A stretch of 64,000 nt of DNA from Collimonas fungivorans Ter331 (GCF_000221045.1 NC_015856.1:2176687-2240686), one strand, 5' to 3'. Shown: positions 16,324-24,746, counted from the stretch's first letter. The notes: generated from the letters alone by a model not told the origin. Numbers and translations: made by a program.

Positions 16324-16381
16324 CACGCGAAAACCGCGTGGCCGCATTATTTTTGGCACTTTGGCACTTTGGCACTTTGGC
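16324..16381. repeat. Short hairpin and 8-bp tandem repeat
   Basis: CACGCG, AAAAC, CGCGTG (16324-16340) forms a small hairpin. It is followed by 3.75 copies of the 8-bp unit TTTGGCAC (16352-16381) in the region between the ABC operon and the DUF3820 gene. The repeat lies just upstream of the DUF3820 gene and could vary in copy number. Confidence 0.7.
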
Positions 16382-16417
16382 TCTATACGCGCCCTTAGCG
16401 ATTCTTTGCGGACATCC

Positions 16418-16630
16418 ATGAACCCGGAACACCTACAACTGCTGGTCACGCGCCAGATGCCTTACGGGAAATACAAGGGACGCCTGATCGCCGACCTGCC
16501 GGGCGATTACCTGGCCTGGTTCGCGCGCGAAGGTTTTCCCACGGGTGAGCTGGGCGGGCTGATCGCCTTGATGTATGAGCTGGATCACAACGCGCTGGCG
16601 CACCTGCTTGAGCCTTTGCGCCAGCGCTGA
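16418..16630 (+). CDS. DUF3820 family protein
   Basis: 70 residues from the ATG at 16418. The pattern MPYGKYKGRLIADLPGDYLAWFAREGFPTGELGGLIALMYELDHN is that of the small DUF3820 proteins, whose role is not established though some are called quorum-sensing-regulated virulence factors. It ends 49 bp before the TAXI-type gene, so co-transcription is possible. Confidence 0.8.
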   Translation: MNPEHLQLLVTRQMPYGKYKGRLIADLPGDYLAWFAREGFPTGELGGLIALMYELDHNALAHLLEPLRQR

Positions 16631-16679
16631 AGCAATAAAGTTATCTGTCCACCTTCCTTTCAGCGATAGAATCCGTCTC

Positions 16680-18038
16680 ATGGCTACTCCACTCAATCCT
16701 TCCGAACTGAAACAATCCGCCAGGAACATCAAGGCGCGTTTCGTCGCCATCTCCTGGCGCGACCTGGCCATCAGCTTTGGCCCGATCGCCTTGCTGGTGG
16801 TGGTCGCCATCTGGCTGGCGATCTGGTTCATCCATCCGGCGCCGCCGAACAGCATCACGATGATCACCGGCCCTGAACATAGCAATTTCTGGAATACGGC
16901 GCAGAAGTACCAGAAGATTTTGGCGCGCAACGGCATCAAGCTCAAGATCGTGACTTCGGAGGGCTCGCTGGATAACCTGAAGAAGCTGAACGATCCGAAT
17001 TCCGGCATCGACGTCGGTTTTGTCCAGGGCGGGGTGGCGGGCGACCTGCCGATCGACCAGCTGGTGTCGCTGGGCAGCGTCTCTTATGTGCCGGTATCGG
17101 TGTTTTACCGCGGCAAGGAAAGGCTCAACCGCCTGTCCGAACTGGCGGGCAAGCGGGTCGCCATCGGCATGCAGGGCAGCGGTTCGCGGGTGCTGGCCTT
17201 GACGTTGCTGAAAGCGAACGGCATCGAAGCCGGCGGCAAGACCGAGCTGCTCGACATGGGCGGCGACGAAGCCGCGCAGGCGCTGACCGACAGCAAGATC
17301 GACGCCGCTTTCCTGATGGGCGACTCGGCCTCGCCGCCGACCATGGGCAGGCTGCTGCACACGCCCGGCATCCGCCTCCTCGATTTCTCCCAGGCCGGCG
17401 CTTATGCGCGCCGCTTCAGCTACCTGAACGAATTGAATATGCCGAAGGGGGTGTTCGACCTGGGCCAGAACATTCCCAGCCGCGACATCCGCCTGATTGC
17501 GCCGACCGCCGAACTGATCGCTCGCGAAGACCTGCATCCGGCGCTCTCCGACCTGCTGATCGACGCCGCCAAGGAAGTGCACAGCGGTCCCAATGTACTG
17601 CAGCGCGCGGGCGAGTTCCCGGCGCCGCTGGCCCATGAATTCCGCATCAGCGACGACGCTACCCGTTACTACAAATCGGGCAAGGGGTTTTTCTATCGCA
17701 CCTTGCCGTTCTGGCTGGCCAGCCTGGTGGACCGTACCTTGGTGGTGCTGCTGCCGATCATCCTGCTGCTGATCCCCGGTTTCAAACTGGTGCCGCTGCT
17801 GTACGGCTGGCGCATCAAGTCGCGCATCTATCGCTGGTATGGCATCCTGATAGCGCTGGAACGCGCCGCCGTGGTCGACACCGACACGCCGGAGCAGCAG
17901 GCGCAGCTGCTGAAGAAGCTCGACCATATCGAGGATTCGGTCAACCGGATGAAAATGCCGCTGGCGTTTGCCGATCAGTTTTACGTGCTGCGGGAACATA
18001 TCGGTTTCGTGCGCAGCCGCCTGCTTAATCGTAGCTAA
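16680..18038 (+). CDS. TAXI-family TRAP transporter solute-binding subunit, membrane anchored
   Basis: 452 residues from the ATG at 16680. An N-terminal transmembrane helix (FGPIALLVVVAIWLAIWFI, about 33-51) is followed by a TAXI-type binding domain (about 60-340) with ITGPEHSNFWNTAQKYQKIL and GKRVAIGMQGSGSR. A second hydrophobic stretch (about 355-380) and a cytosolic helical tail follow. No TRAP permease gene is adjacent, so it may sense a ligand rather than feed a transporter. The family binds small organic anions; the ligand is unknown. Confidence 0.82.
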   Translation: MATPLNPSELKQSARNIKARFVAISWRDLAISFGPIALLVVVAIWLAIWFIHPAPPNSITMITGPEHSNFWNTAQKYQKILARNGIKLKIVTSEGSLDNLKKLNDPNSGIDVGFVQGGVAGDLPIDQLVSLGSVSYVPVSVFYRGKERLNRLSELAGKRVAIGMQGSGSRVLALTLLKANGIEAGGKTELLDMGGDEAAQALTDSKIDAAFLMGDSASPPTMGRLLHTPGIRLLDFSQAGAYARRFSYLNELNMPKGVFDLGQNIPSRDIRLIAPTAELIAREDLHPALSDLLIDAAKEVHSGPNVLQRAGEFPAPLAHEFRISDDATRYYKSGKGFFYRTLPFWLASLVDRTLVVLLPIILLLIPGFKLVPLLYGWRIKSRIYRWYGILIALERAAVVDTDTPEQQAQLLKKLDHIEDSVNRMKMPLAFADQFYVLREHIGFVRSRLLNRS

Positions 18039-18103
18039 AATCGCGTAGCTGAATCGCGTAGCTGAATCGCGTAGCTGAATCGCGCAACTGAGTCGCGCAG
18101 CTG
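18039..18103. repeat. 13-bp tandem repeat, five copies
   Basis: Directly after the TAA of the preceding gene, the unit AATCGCGTAGCTG occurs three times exactly (18039-18077), followed by two diverged copies (AATCGCGCAACTG and AGTCGCGCAGCTG, to 18103). The degeneration runs from one end, as in a slippage-generated array. It does not resemble a CRISPR array because there are no spacers. Confidence 0.85.
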
Positions 18104-18257
18104 AATCGGCCCATTGCAGGCGGCCCGCGCACCTGGCGCATTACTAGCACATTACAATTGGCAATAACAGATGTGGCCGTTAAAACATCTTTTCAAATTG
18201 CTGCGCAGCATCGGTTATGATTTCCCGGATATTTTGTCAATCGAGCAGAGGTGAGCC

Positions 18258-18725
18258 ATGAGATTCCCCGTTCCTGTCATATGCGCGTTGCTGTTTGCGC
18301 AATCCGCGCCGGCGTTTGCGGCGCTCGGTGCGGCTGCCGGCCCGGCCGCCGGCGCTCCCCCCCAGGCCCAGGCTGACGCCGCACGCGCCAAGGCCAGCGC
18401 CCGCGTGACCAGCTACAGCGGTTATACGGTCAGTGAAGTAGTAGAGCCTTCTGGCACCACGGTGCGCGAGTATATCGGCGCCGACAACGTGGTGTTTGCC
18501 GTCAGCTGGCAGGGGCCGAGCATGCCGAACCTGCAGCAGTTGCTGGGCAGTTATGCCGATCAGTACGTGGCGGCCGCCAGCGAGCCGCATCCGGGCCGGC
18601 GCGCCGTCGCGATCCAGTCGGATCAGCTGGTGCTGCGTTCCGGCGGCCACATGCGTTCCTTTGCTGGCAACGCCTATGTGCCTTCCTTGCTGCCGCAAGG
18701 CGTGACCCCTGACAACATTCGCTGA
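18258..18725 (+). CDS. DUF2844 family secreted protein
   Basis: 155 residues with a cleavable signal peptide (to about residue 21) and an Ala-rich linker. The DUF2844 domain follows: YSGYTVSEVVEPSGTTVREYIGADNVVFAVSWQGPSMPNLQQLLG. It is preceded by GAGGTGAGCC, a reasonable ribosome binding site. Pairing with a DUF3443 gene 12 bp downstream is a recurring arrangement in Burkholderiales and points to a joint periplasmic or surface function that is not known. Confidence 0.82.
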   Translation: MRFPVPVICALLFAQSAPAFAALGAAAGPAAGAPPQAQADAARAKASARVTSYSGYTVSEVVEPSGTTVREYIGADNVVFAVSWQGPSMPNLQQLLGSYADQYVAAASEPHPGRRAVAIQSDQLVLRSGGHMRSFAGNAYVPSLLPQGVTPDNIR

Positions 18726-18737
18726 CCGGAGACCACC

Positions 18738-19952
18738 ATGCGCTTCCTGACGTATCTGCTTTGCCTGTTCAGCACACTGTTCCTGTTCGCCTGCGGCGGC
18801 GGTGGCGGCGGTTCCGACAGCGGCCCGACGCCGCCGACGCCGCAGCCGGTCCAGAATGTCCAGGCCCTGGTGATCGACAACGGTCCTGCGGCCGCTTCCG
18901 GCTCGGTCAACGCGCCGTATGTCTCGTTGACCATCTGTCAGCCCGGCAGCGCCACGCAATGCCAGACCATCGACCATATCCTGGTCGATACCGGTTCGAG
19001 CGGCCTGCGCATCATGTCTTCGGTGCTGGCCTCTAACCTGGCGCTGCCGTCGGTGGCCAGCGCCAACGGCAGTCCGTTAGCCGAATGCGCGCGTTTTGCC
19101 GACGGTTATAGCTGGGGTTCGGTGAAACAGGCTGACTTGCGCATCGCCGGCGAAGTCGCCAGCGGCATTTCGGTGCACATCATCGGCGACAGCGCCTTTC
19201 CGTCGGTGCCTAACGGTTGCTCCGGCAGCCTGGTGGCGGAAAACACGGTGGCGGCGTTCCATGCCAACGGCGTGCTCGGCATCAGCACCTTTATCCAGGA
19301 TTGCGGTTCTGCCTGCGCCAGCCAGGCGCTGGAAGGCTGGTATTACTCCTGCCCGAGCAGCAACAACTGTACGGCAACCACGTTGGCGGTGAACCGGCAA
19401 GTCGGCAATCCGGTAGCGGTTTTCCCGCAGGATAACAATGGTACGGTGATACAGCTGCCGTCGGTCGGCGCCAACGGCGCCTCCGGCGTCACCGGTTCGC
19501 TGATTTTCGGCATCGGCACGCAAGCCAACAATGCGCTGGGCAGCGCCAGCATCTATACCTTGAACAGTTCCGGCAACCTGAGCGCCTTGTACCAGGGGCA
19601 GGTGATGCAGGCGTTTTTCGACAGCGGTTCGAACGGCCTGTTTTTCGCCGATACGAGCATCCCTAACTGCACCAGCAGCAAAGGGTTTTACTGTCCGTCG
19701 TCCACGCTTAGCCGCAGTGTAGTGAATACCGGCCTGAACGGCCGCAACAGCACCGTCAACTTCAATATCGTGAATGCCGATACGCTGTTCCAGGCCAATC
19801 CGAACAACACCGCCTTCAACAACATCGGCGGCGGCGCGGCTTTCGCTTCGTTTTTCGACTGGGGACTGCCGTTCTATTTCGGGCGTTCGGTCTACACCGC
19901 GCTTGAAGGGGTCTCGGCGGGCGGCACGACCGGGCCTTACATAGCCTATTGA
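18738..19952 (+). CDS. DUF3443 family lipoprotein with two aspartic-protease-like motifs
   Basis: 404 residues. A lipoprotein signal ends at Cys19 (FLFACGGG) and a Gly/Pro linker follows. The body contains LVDTGSSGL with Asp84 and FFDSGSNGL with Asp295, two D-T/S-G-S motifs about 210 residues apart, as in bilobed pepsin-like (A1) proteases. Eight or more Cys suggest disulfides. The family is formally of unknown function; protease activity is my inference. It lies 12 bp after the DUF2844 gene and ends just before a strong bidirectional terminator. Confidence 0.82.
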   Translation: MRFLTYLLCLFSTLFLFACGGGGGGSDSGPTPPTPQPVQNVQALVIDNGPAAASGSVNAPYVSLTICQPGSATQCQTIDHILVDTGSSGLRIMSSVLASNLALPSVASANGSPLAECARFADGYSWGSVKQADLRIAGEVASGISVHIIGDSAFPSVPNGCSGSLVAENTVAAFHANGVLGISTFIQDCGSACASQALEGWYYSCPSSNNCTATTLAVNRQVGNPVAVFPQDNNGTVIQLPSVGANGASGVTGSLIFGIGTQANNALGSASIYTLNSSGNLSALYQGQVMQAFFDSGSNGLFFADTSIPNCTSSKGFYCPSSTLSRSVVNTGLNGRNSTVNFNIVNADTLFQANPNNTAFNNIGGGAAFASFFDWGLPFYFGRSVYTALEGVSAGGTTGPYIAY

Positions 19953-19960
19953 TCGATGCG

Positions 19961-19994
19961 GGTAGGGTGGGCACAAAAGCGTGCCCACCCTACC
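19961..19994. terminator. Long perfect hairpin, bidirectional terminator, REP-like sequence
   Basis: GGTAGGGTGGGCAC, loop AAAAGC, GTGCCCACCCTACC is a perfect 14-bp stem between convergent genes; it overlaps the end of the LysM gene. Related core sequences recur at 38253-38269 and 46802-46831, so it may belong to a dispersed palindromic repeat family. Confidence 0.75.
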
Positions 19995-20742
19995 GGCTTG
20001 GCAGATAGCGGGACGGGTCGACCGGTTTTCCCTGGCGGCGGATCTCGAAATACAGCTTGACCGCGCTGCTGTCGGACTTGCCCATTTCGGCGATCTTCTG
20101 GCCCTTGCTGACCATCTGTCCTTCCTTGACGACGATGGTCTTGTTATGGGCATAGACCGACAGCAGGCTGCTGTTGTGCTTGATGATGACCAGGTTGCCG
20201 TAGCCGCGGATGCCGCTGCCGGAATACATCACCTTGCCGGCGGCGGCCGCCATCACCGGCTGTCCCAGCTGGCCGAAAATGTCTATCCCCTTTTTGCCCT
20301 GGCCGAGGCCGCTGCCGGATTGGCCGCTGGCCGGCCAGGCCCAGTCGATCGCATCCTTGTCGTCGCTGGCGGCGGGCGCCGTATCGGCGCTGTCCGTGCT
20401 GCGCGGTTTGGCGGTGCTGCCGGAAGTTGCGGCGGCGCCTTGCGGCAAGACCCGCAATACCTGGTCGACCTTGATGTCGTTCGGGTCCGACAGCCGGTTC
20501 CAGGCGATGATGTCGCTATTGCTGCGCCGGAATTTGCGCGCGATGCTGGACAGGGTGTCGCCTTTTTGCACGGTGTAGTAGCCGGGGCCGCTCGGCTGAG
20601 CCGGGCCGGAGCCGGACGGCGTGCCGCAGGCGGCGAGGGTGGCCAGCAGGATCAGCGCGAGGCTGAGGTTCCTGATTCTGTTGCGTTTTTTCGGGCTGGA
20701 TGCTTCGGTATTCAGGACCAACAATGTCATTCCTCTGATCAA
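19990..20742 (-). CDS. LysM/M23 lipoprotein with degenerate LytM domain (NlpD/EnvC-like)
   Basis: About 250 residues. A lipoprotein signal (LALILLATLAAC) follows a basic N-terminus. A LysM peptidoglycan-binding domain (YYTVQKGDTLSSIARKFRRSN...) and a C-terminal M23/LytM domain come next. The zinc ligands are missing: the H-x3-D motif reads KKGIDIFG and the H-x-H motif reads KLYFEIR. It therefore probably activates cell-wall amidases, as NlpD and EnvC do, rather than cutting peptidoglycan itself. The start is either TTG at 20742 or ATG at 20730; AGAGGA abuts the ATG, so I kept the TTG. Confidence 0.85.
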   Translation of the reverse strand: MIRGMTLLVLNTEASSPKKRNRIRNLSLALILLATLAACGTPSGSGPAQPSGPGYYTVQKGDTLSSIARKFRRSNSDIIAWNRLSDPNDIKVDQVLRVLPQGAAATSGSTAKPRSTDSADTAPAASDDKDAIDWAWPASGQSGSGLGQGKKGIDIFGQLGQPVMAAAAGKVMYSGSGIRGYGNLVIIKHNSSLLSVYAHNKTIVVKEGQMVSKGQKIAEMGKSDSSAVKLYFEIRRQGKPVDPSRYLPSR

Positions 20743-21209
20743 TCGATCTCGCTTTAGTTAGGTAATGGCCGGCGCCGTCGGGCCGGCGCCGCATCTTCTG
20801 ACCTTGTCAGGCTTAACTAGTTGCGTGTTTCGCATTCATGGGCGGTGTTGCCGTTTTTTCTAGAGGCTTGAGGATATCCCAATTGTGCCGGCGGGGTAAA
20901 GGCAGCAATCCGGCTCTTGAGAAGGCCCTGTTTTGGTGTCAATAAGATAATTGATTGTACCCGTTTCGTGTCCGCTGTTACGTTACATGTAACGTATCAA
21001 TTGCGGTCCGGCGACGCCAGCCAGGGATGAGCGCGGTTTTGCTGAAAATTCTCTTAGCCTTTGATTTATAAGGATTTATTTCTTGCAATAATAGAAAATG
21101 TGGATATGTTTTTTTCATTTATTCAAAGCTTTTCCGGTTGGCATGTTCTTTGCGGAATAGACAAGCAGGAACAACCGGTTCGAACTTTCAATAAAAGGGG
21201 AAACACATC
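20743..21209. other. 467-bp intergenic region with an 18-bp perfect palindrome
   Basis: No gene is visible. Near 20765 GGCCGGCGCC occurs twice, three bases apart, and can form a GC-rich hairpin. At 20979-20996 TACGTTACA/TGTAACGTA is a perfect 18-bp palindrome, the likely site of a dimeric regulator. The stretch 21040-21130 is AT-rich and probably holds the promoter of the Gly-rich lipoprotein gene. Confidence 0.6.
20979..20996. promoter_or_regulatory. 18-bp perfect palindrome (candidate operator)
   Basis: TACGTTACA followed directly by TGTAACGTA, with no spacer. It is 214 bp before the Gly-rich lipoprotein ATG and 236 bp from the LysM gene start. Perfect palindromes of this length are usually bound by TetR-, GntR- or LuxR-type dimers; which protein binds is not visible. 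Confidence 0.55.
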
Positions 21210-22853
21210 ATGAAAACATCAAAAGGTGGTTTGATTGTCGCATCGCTGTTATTGACCAGTTTGCTGGCCGGTTGCGCCAGCGGCGGCACCATCGGCAAAT
21301 CGTTGGGATCGGGCAGCGGCACTGGCCAGGGGGCTGGCGGCGGTGCGGGCGGCGGCACTGGTGATGGTGGTGGAACAGGCGGTGGCGGCGGTGGAACCGG
21401 CGATGGTGGCGGCACAGGTGGCGGCGGAACAGGCGGTGGTGGAACAGGCGGTGGTGGAACAGGTGGTGGTGGAACAGGTGGTGGTGGAACAGGTGGCGGC
21501 GGCACAGGTGGCGGCGGCACAGGTGGTGGCGGCACAGGCGGTGGCGGCACAGGCGGTGGCGGCGGCGGCGGTGGTGGCGGCGGTGGTGGTGGCGGTGGCG
21601 GTGGCGGTGGTGGTACAGGCGCTTCGGCCAACTTCCTCTCCAACGTCGGCACTACCGTTTCCGGCACAGGCGCTGCGCTGGATGCGATAGGCAATACCGT
21701 GATCAATAACGTGCCGCTGCTGTCGACCGGGGCTAAGGGCGGCCTGGCCGGCGTGGTTAACAACGGCACCGGCATTGTCTCCACCTTGGGCGCCGGCATT
21801 ACCAACGGCCTGGGCCAGCTCGGCACCAATCCGAATGCACTCGGCACTACCCTCGGCAGCACCGGCAACGTGGTTACGGGAGTGGGGAATACTGTACAGA
21901 GCGCCGGGCAGCTGGTGTCTGGTCTGGGCAGCGGTCCGCTGGCGCCACTGGCTGTCGTTACAACGCCTGTGGGCGGCCTGGTGACTCAGGTCGGCGCTGC
22001 AGTCTCCGGACTGGGAGCACCGCTGACTGCTGCCTTGACTACCGGCCCGGTGCAGCAGATTACTCAGACCGTGACCCAGGCAATCGTACCGCTGACCAGT
22101 ACTGTGACGACGTTGACACAGACAGTCGGCAATGCGACCGGCCTCAACCAGCCTGTGAACACCTTGCTGGTGACAGCGGGCGGCGGCGTTTCCAGCCTGG
22201 GCGGTGCATTGACCGCGGCTAACGTGCCGGTAGTCAGCAGCCTGGGCGGCGTAGTGAGCAATGTCGGCGCCACGGTAGCCGGACTTGGCACCAACGCCCT
22301 GGTCGGCACCGGCCAGCCTCTGCTGGGCAACAAGACAGGCGGTTTGCTGCAGCCTTTGAATAATGTGCTGACCGGCGTGGTGGGCGGAATAGGTGGCGTA
22401 GGCGGCGGCGCCGGCGGCCCATTGGCGCCGATCACCGGCTTGCTGGGCGGCTTGACCGGTGCTGTCGGCGGCGCAGGCGGCTCGGCCGGCGGTCCGCTGG
22501 CTCCTGTCACCGGCTTGCTGAGCGGCCTGACTGGCGCGCTCGGCGGCGCCACAGGTTCAGCAGGCGGTCCATTGGCTCCCGTCACCGGCTTGTTGAGCGG
22601 CCTGACTGGCGCAGTTGGCGGTGCAACCGGCGCAGGCGCCGGTCCCCTGGCTCCAGTAACCAACCTGGTCGCCGGCTTGACTGGCGCGCTCGGCGGTGCA
22701 ACCGGTTCGACTGCGGCCAGCCCTCTGGCTCCAGTCACCAACCTGGTGGCCGGCCTGACTGGCGGCAAGCCAGCGACGGGCACCACCAACGATCCGCTGG
22801 CCCCGGTGACAGGCCTGCTGAACGGCCTGCTGGGAGGAGCTGCTAAGAAATAA
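21210..22853 (+). CDS. Gly-rich repeat lipoprotein (collagen-like/PLAPVT repeats)
   Basis: 547 residues. A lipoprotein signal ends at Cys22 (LLAGC). Residues about 30-155 are almost pure Gly with Thr and Asp, built on TGGGG pentapeptides and an uninterrupted run of about 20 Gly. The middle is a Val/Thr/Asn/Gly-rich hydrophobic region. The C-terminus carries six copies of an approximately 30-residue repeat built around GPLAPVTGLLSGLTGA-GG. AGGGGAAA precedes the start. It is probably displayed on the outer surface as an adhesive, matrix or fibre-forming protein; that role is inferred from composition only. Confidence 0.8.
   Translation: MKTSKGGLIVASLLLTSLLAGCASGGTIGKSLGSGSGTGQGAGGGAGGGTGDGGGTGGGGGGTGDGGGTGGGGTGGGGTGGGGTGGGGTGGGGTGGGGTGGGGTGGGGTGGGGTGGGGGGGGGGGGGGGGGGGGGTGASANFLSNVGTTVSGTGAALDAIGNTVINNVPLLSTGAKGGLAGVVNNGTGIVSTLGAGITNGLGQLGTNPNALGTTLGSTGNVVTGVGNTVQSAGQLVSGLGSGPLAPLAVVTTPVGGLVTQVGAAVSGLGAPLTAALTTGPVQQITQTVTQAIVPLTSTVTTLTQTVGNATGLNQPVNTLLVTAGGGVSSLGGALTAANVPVVSSLGGVVSNVGATVAGLGTNALVGTGQPLLGNKTGGLLQPLNNVLTGVVGGIGGVGGGAGGPLAPITGLLGGLTGAVGGAGGSAGGPLAPVTGLLSGLTGALGGATGSAGGPLAPVTGLLSGLTGAVGGATGAGAGPLAPVTNLVAGLTGALGGATGSTAASPLAPVTNLVAGLTGGKPATGTTNDPLAPVTGLLNGLLGGAAKK
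21355..21620 (+). repeat. Intragenic Gly-encoding tandem repeats
   Basis: Inside the lipoprotein gene, the 15-base unit GGTGGTGGAACAGGC and variants repeat about 12 times, followed by a GGT/GGC run. Copy-number change would occur in multiples of three or fifteen bases and would lengthen or shorten the Gly tract without breaking the frame. Confidence 0.75.
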
Positions 22854-22945
22854 CAGCCATGTAGTGCAGTAGTGCAGGGAAGCGCTGGCGGCGCCAGGCT
22901 TCCTTGTTCCAAGGCTGGATGCTTAGCAACTTCTGAGGTGGGATC

Positions 22946-23140
22946 ATGAGAGCCGAACAAATAGTCGATCTGATCGCTTGCGCCAGCCCACAAGCGCAGG
23001 TACCGGGCAACGATCTGCTGATCGGAATGCTGGCTCGCGAAATTGCGGCGCTGTCATACAAGCTGACCGAGCAGGAGTTGTATCGCCTGATAGCCGTTGG
23101 TTCGCTGGTATACGAACGCGGGCGGCGCGGCAGGGTGTGA
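22946..23140 (+). CDS. Small hypothetical protein (64 aa)
   Basis: 64 residues from an ATG with GAGGTGGGA upstream. It is predicted helical and soluble (MRAEQIVDLIACAS..., LLIGMLAREIAALSYKLTEQELYRLIAVGSLVYERG). I do not recognise it. It follows the Gly-rich lipoprotein gene by 92 bp on the same strand and could be its partner or a regulator. Confidence 0.55.
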   Translation: MRAEQIVDLIACASPQAQVPGNDLLIGMLAREIAALSYKLTEQELYRLIAVGSLVYERGRRGRV

Positions 23141-23150
23141 TTGTTATTGT

Positions 23151-24716
23151 CTAACGCGGATCGGCGCTGGAGCAGACACGGTTGCGGCCGGCTGACTTTG
23201 CTGCATACAGCGCCCTATCTGCCGCCTGGATCAACTCAAATGGAATATTGTCGTCACGGACCGGGACGAAAGCATCGACCCCGGCGCTGACAGTGACCAG
23301 ACCGAAAGTACTGCTTGGATGTTCAATGTGCAGATTGCAGATGGCGACCCGAATTTTTTCCGCCACCGCCACTGCTCCCGCCAGATTGGTGTCGGGCAGC
23401 AGCACTACCAGCTCTTCGCCGCCGTAACGCGCCGCCAGGTCGCCCGGGCGGTTCTTGCTGGCCTTGACGATTTCACTGATCTGCCGCAGGCATTCGTCGC
23501 CGGCCAGGTGTCCGTAAATGTCGTTGTACTGCTTGAAGTAGTCGACATCGATCATCACCAGCGCCAGCGAATTCTCGGTGCGCATGGCGCGGCTGAATTC
23601 GTCGCGCAGCGCATTGTCGAACTGGCGGCGATTGGCGAGGCCGGTCAGGCTGTCTTGCAGGGCCAGCTGCTCCAGGTGGCGGTTGAGCATCCGCAGCGAT
23701 TCCTGGACGCACAGCAAATCGTTTTCCGCCAGCAGGCGCAACCTGATCTGGTGGATCAGGCGCCAGCCGAGCAGGCCCAGCGCCAGCGTCAGCAGCATGG
23801 CGCCGAACAGGTGCAGGTAGGTATCGGCGCGCCATTCGGCCAGCACCTCATTCTTGGAACGCGCGACCGTCACGAACAACGGGTATTGCTGCAGGTGGCG
23901 ATAAGCGATCAGCCGCTCGATGCCATCCTGGTCCGATTTCATGATGGCGGTGCCGACTGCGCTCCTCGATGCGTAATCGCGGTAGATCGGATAGTTGGAC
24001 AGGTTCTTGCCGATGGTGTCGTCCATCATCGGCCGCCTTACCAGCATGGTGCCGTCATTCAGGCTGAGGAAAATCGAGCCGGCGCGGCCGATGTCGAAAC
24101 TGTCGTAATACTTCTTGAAGTAATCGATATTGATGGTGCCCAGGACCAGGCCGGCGAAACTGCCGTCGGCATGGTTGTAGCGGCGCGAGACGGTCACTAT
24201 CCAGGCGCCGGTGGAGCGGCTGCGCACCGGCGGCCCGATATACGGTCCGCGCCCGGGATGGCTGCGGTGATAGCGGAAGTACTGGCGGTCTGAATTGTTG
24301 ACCAGCGGGACCGGTCCGGTGCGGGCATTGGCCAGCCATAATCCGGTTTCGTCGTAGATCGACAGGTCGTTCAGCTGCGGCAATTCGGCGATATGGTGGA
24401 TCAGCAGCGCATGTAGCCGTTCCAGCGAGGCGCTGCCGGTGCCGTCTACTTCCAGCCGCTCAACCAGGCCCACCAGCACGGTGTCGGCTTCTTTGATGGT
24501 GTCGTCGGCATGCTGCGACAAGGCGCGCGCCAGGTTGGACGTGGCGATTTCGGTTTCATGCAGTTCGATATTGCGCGCGTTCCAGCTGCGCCACACTTCG
24601 ACCGACATCAGCGAAACGCACACCAGCACCACGAAGACGGTCGCAAGATAAGTGATCGGCAAAGACTTGAGGGCAGGGCGCGCTGGCCGCGGCGCTATGG
24701 CGATGGGAATGGTCAT
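23151..24716 (-). CDS. Membrane-bound diguanylate cyclase (dCACHE-GGDEF)
   Basis: 521 residues: a transmembrane helix near residues 23-43, a periplasmic double-CACHE-like sensor (about 60-300) with NSDRQYFRYHRSHPGRGPYIG, a second helix (about 308-330) and a C-terminal GGDEF domain. The active site is GGEEL at 432-436, an accepted variant, preceded by an RPGD inhibitory site five residues upstream. It should make cyclic di-GMP in response to a periplasmic ligand and be product-inhibited. It lies 30 bp after the GlxA-type regulator gene on the same strand. Confidence 0.92.
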   Translation of the reverse strand: MTIPIAIAPRPARPALKSLPITYLATVFVVLVCVSLMSVEVWRSWNARNIELHETEIATSNLARALSQHADDTIKEADTVLVGLVERLEVDGTGSASLERLHALLIHHIAELPQLNDLSIYDETGLWLANARTGPVPLVNNSDRQYFRYHRSHPGRGPYIGPPVRSRSTGAWIVTVSRRYNHADGSFAGLVLGTINIDYFKKYYDSFDIGRAGSIFLSLNDGTMLVRRPMMDDTIGKNLSNYPIYRDYASRSAVGTAIMKSDQDGIERLIAYRHLQQYPLFVTVARSKNEVLAEWRADTYLHLFGAMLLTLALGLLGWRLIHQIRLRLLAENDLLCVQESLRMLNRHLEQLALQDSLTGLANRRQFDNALRDEFSRAMRTENSLALVMIDVDYFKQYNDIYGHLAGDECLRQISEIVKASKNRPGDLAARYGGEELVVLLPDTNLAGAVAVAEKIRVAICNLHIEHPSSTFGLVTVSAGVDAFVPVRDDNIPFELIQAADRALYAAKSAGRNRVCSSADPR

Positions 24717-24746
24717 CGTTGATCCAGTAGCGCGCTGGCCTCGGTT

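Noticed and set aside
18039-18103. CRISPR array or iteron-type origin
   Set aside because: Thirteen-base units without spacers and with no replication gene nearby.
21355-21620. CRISPR array
   Set aside because: The repeats are contiguous, coding and lack unique spacers; they encode the Gly tract of a lipoprotein.
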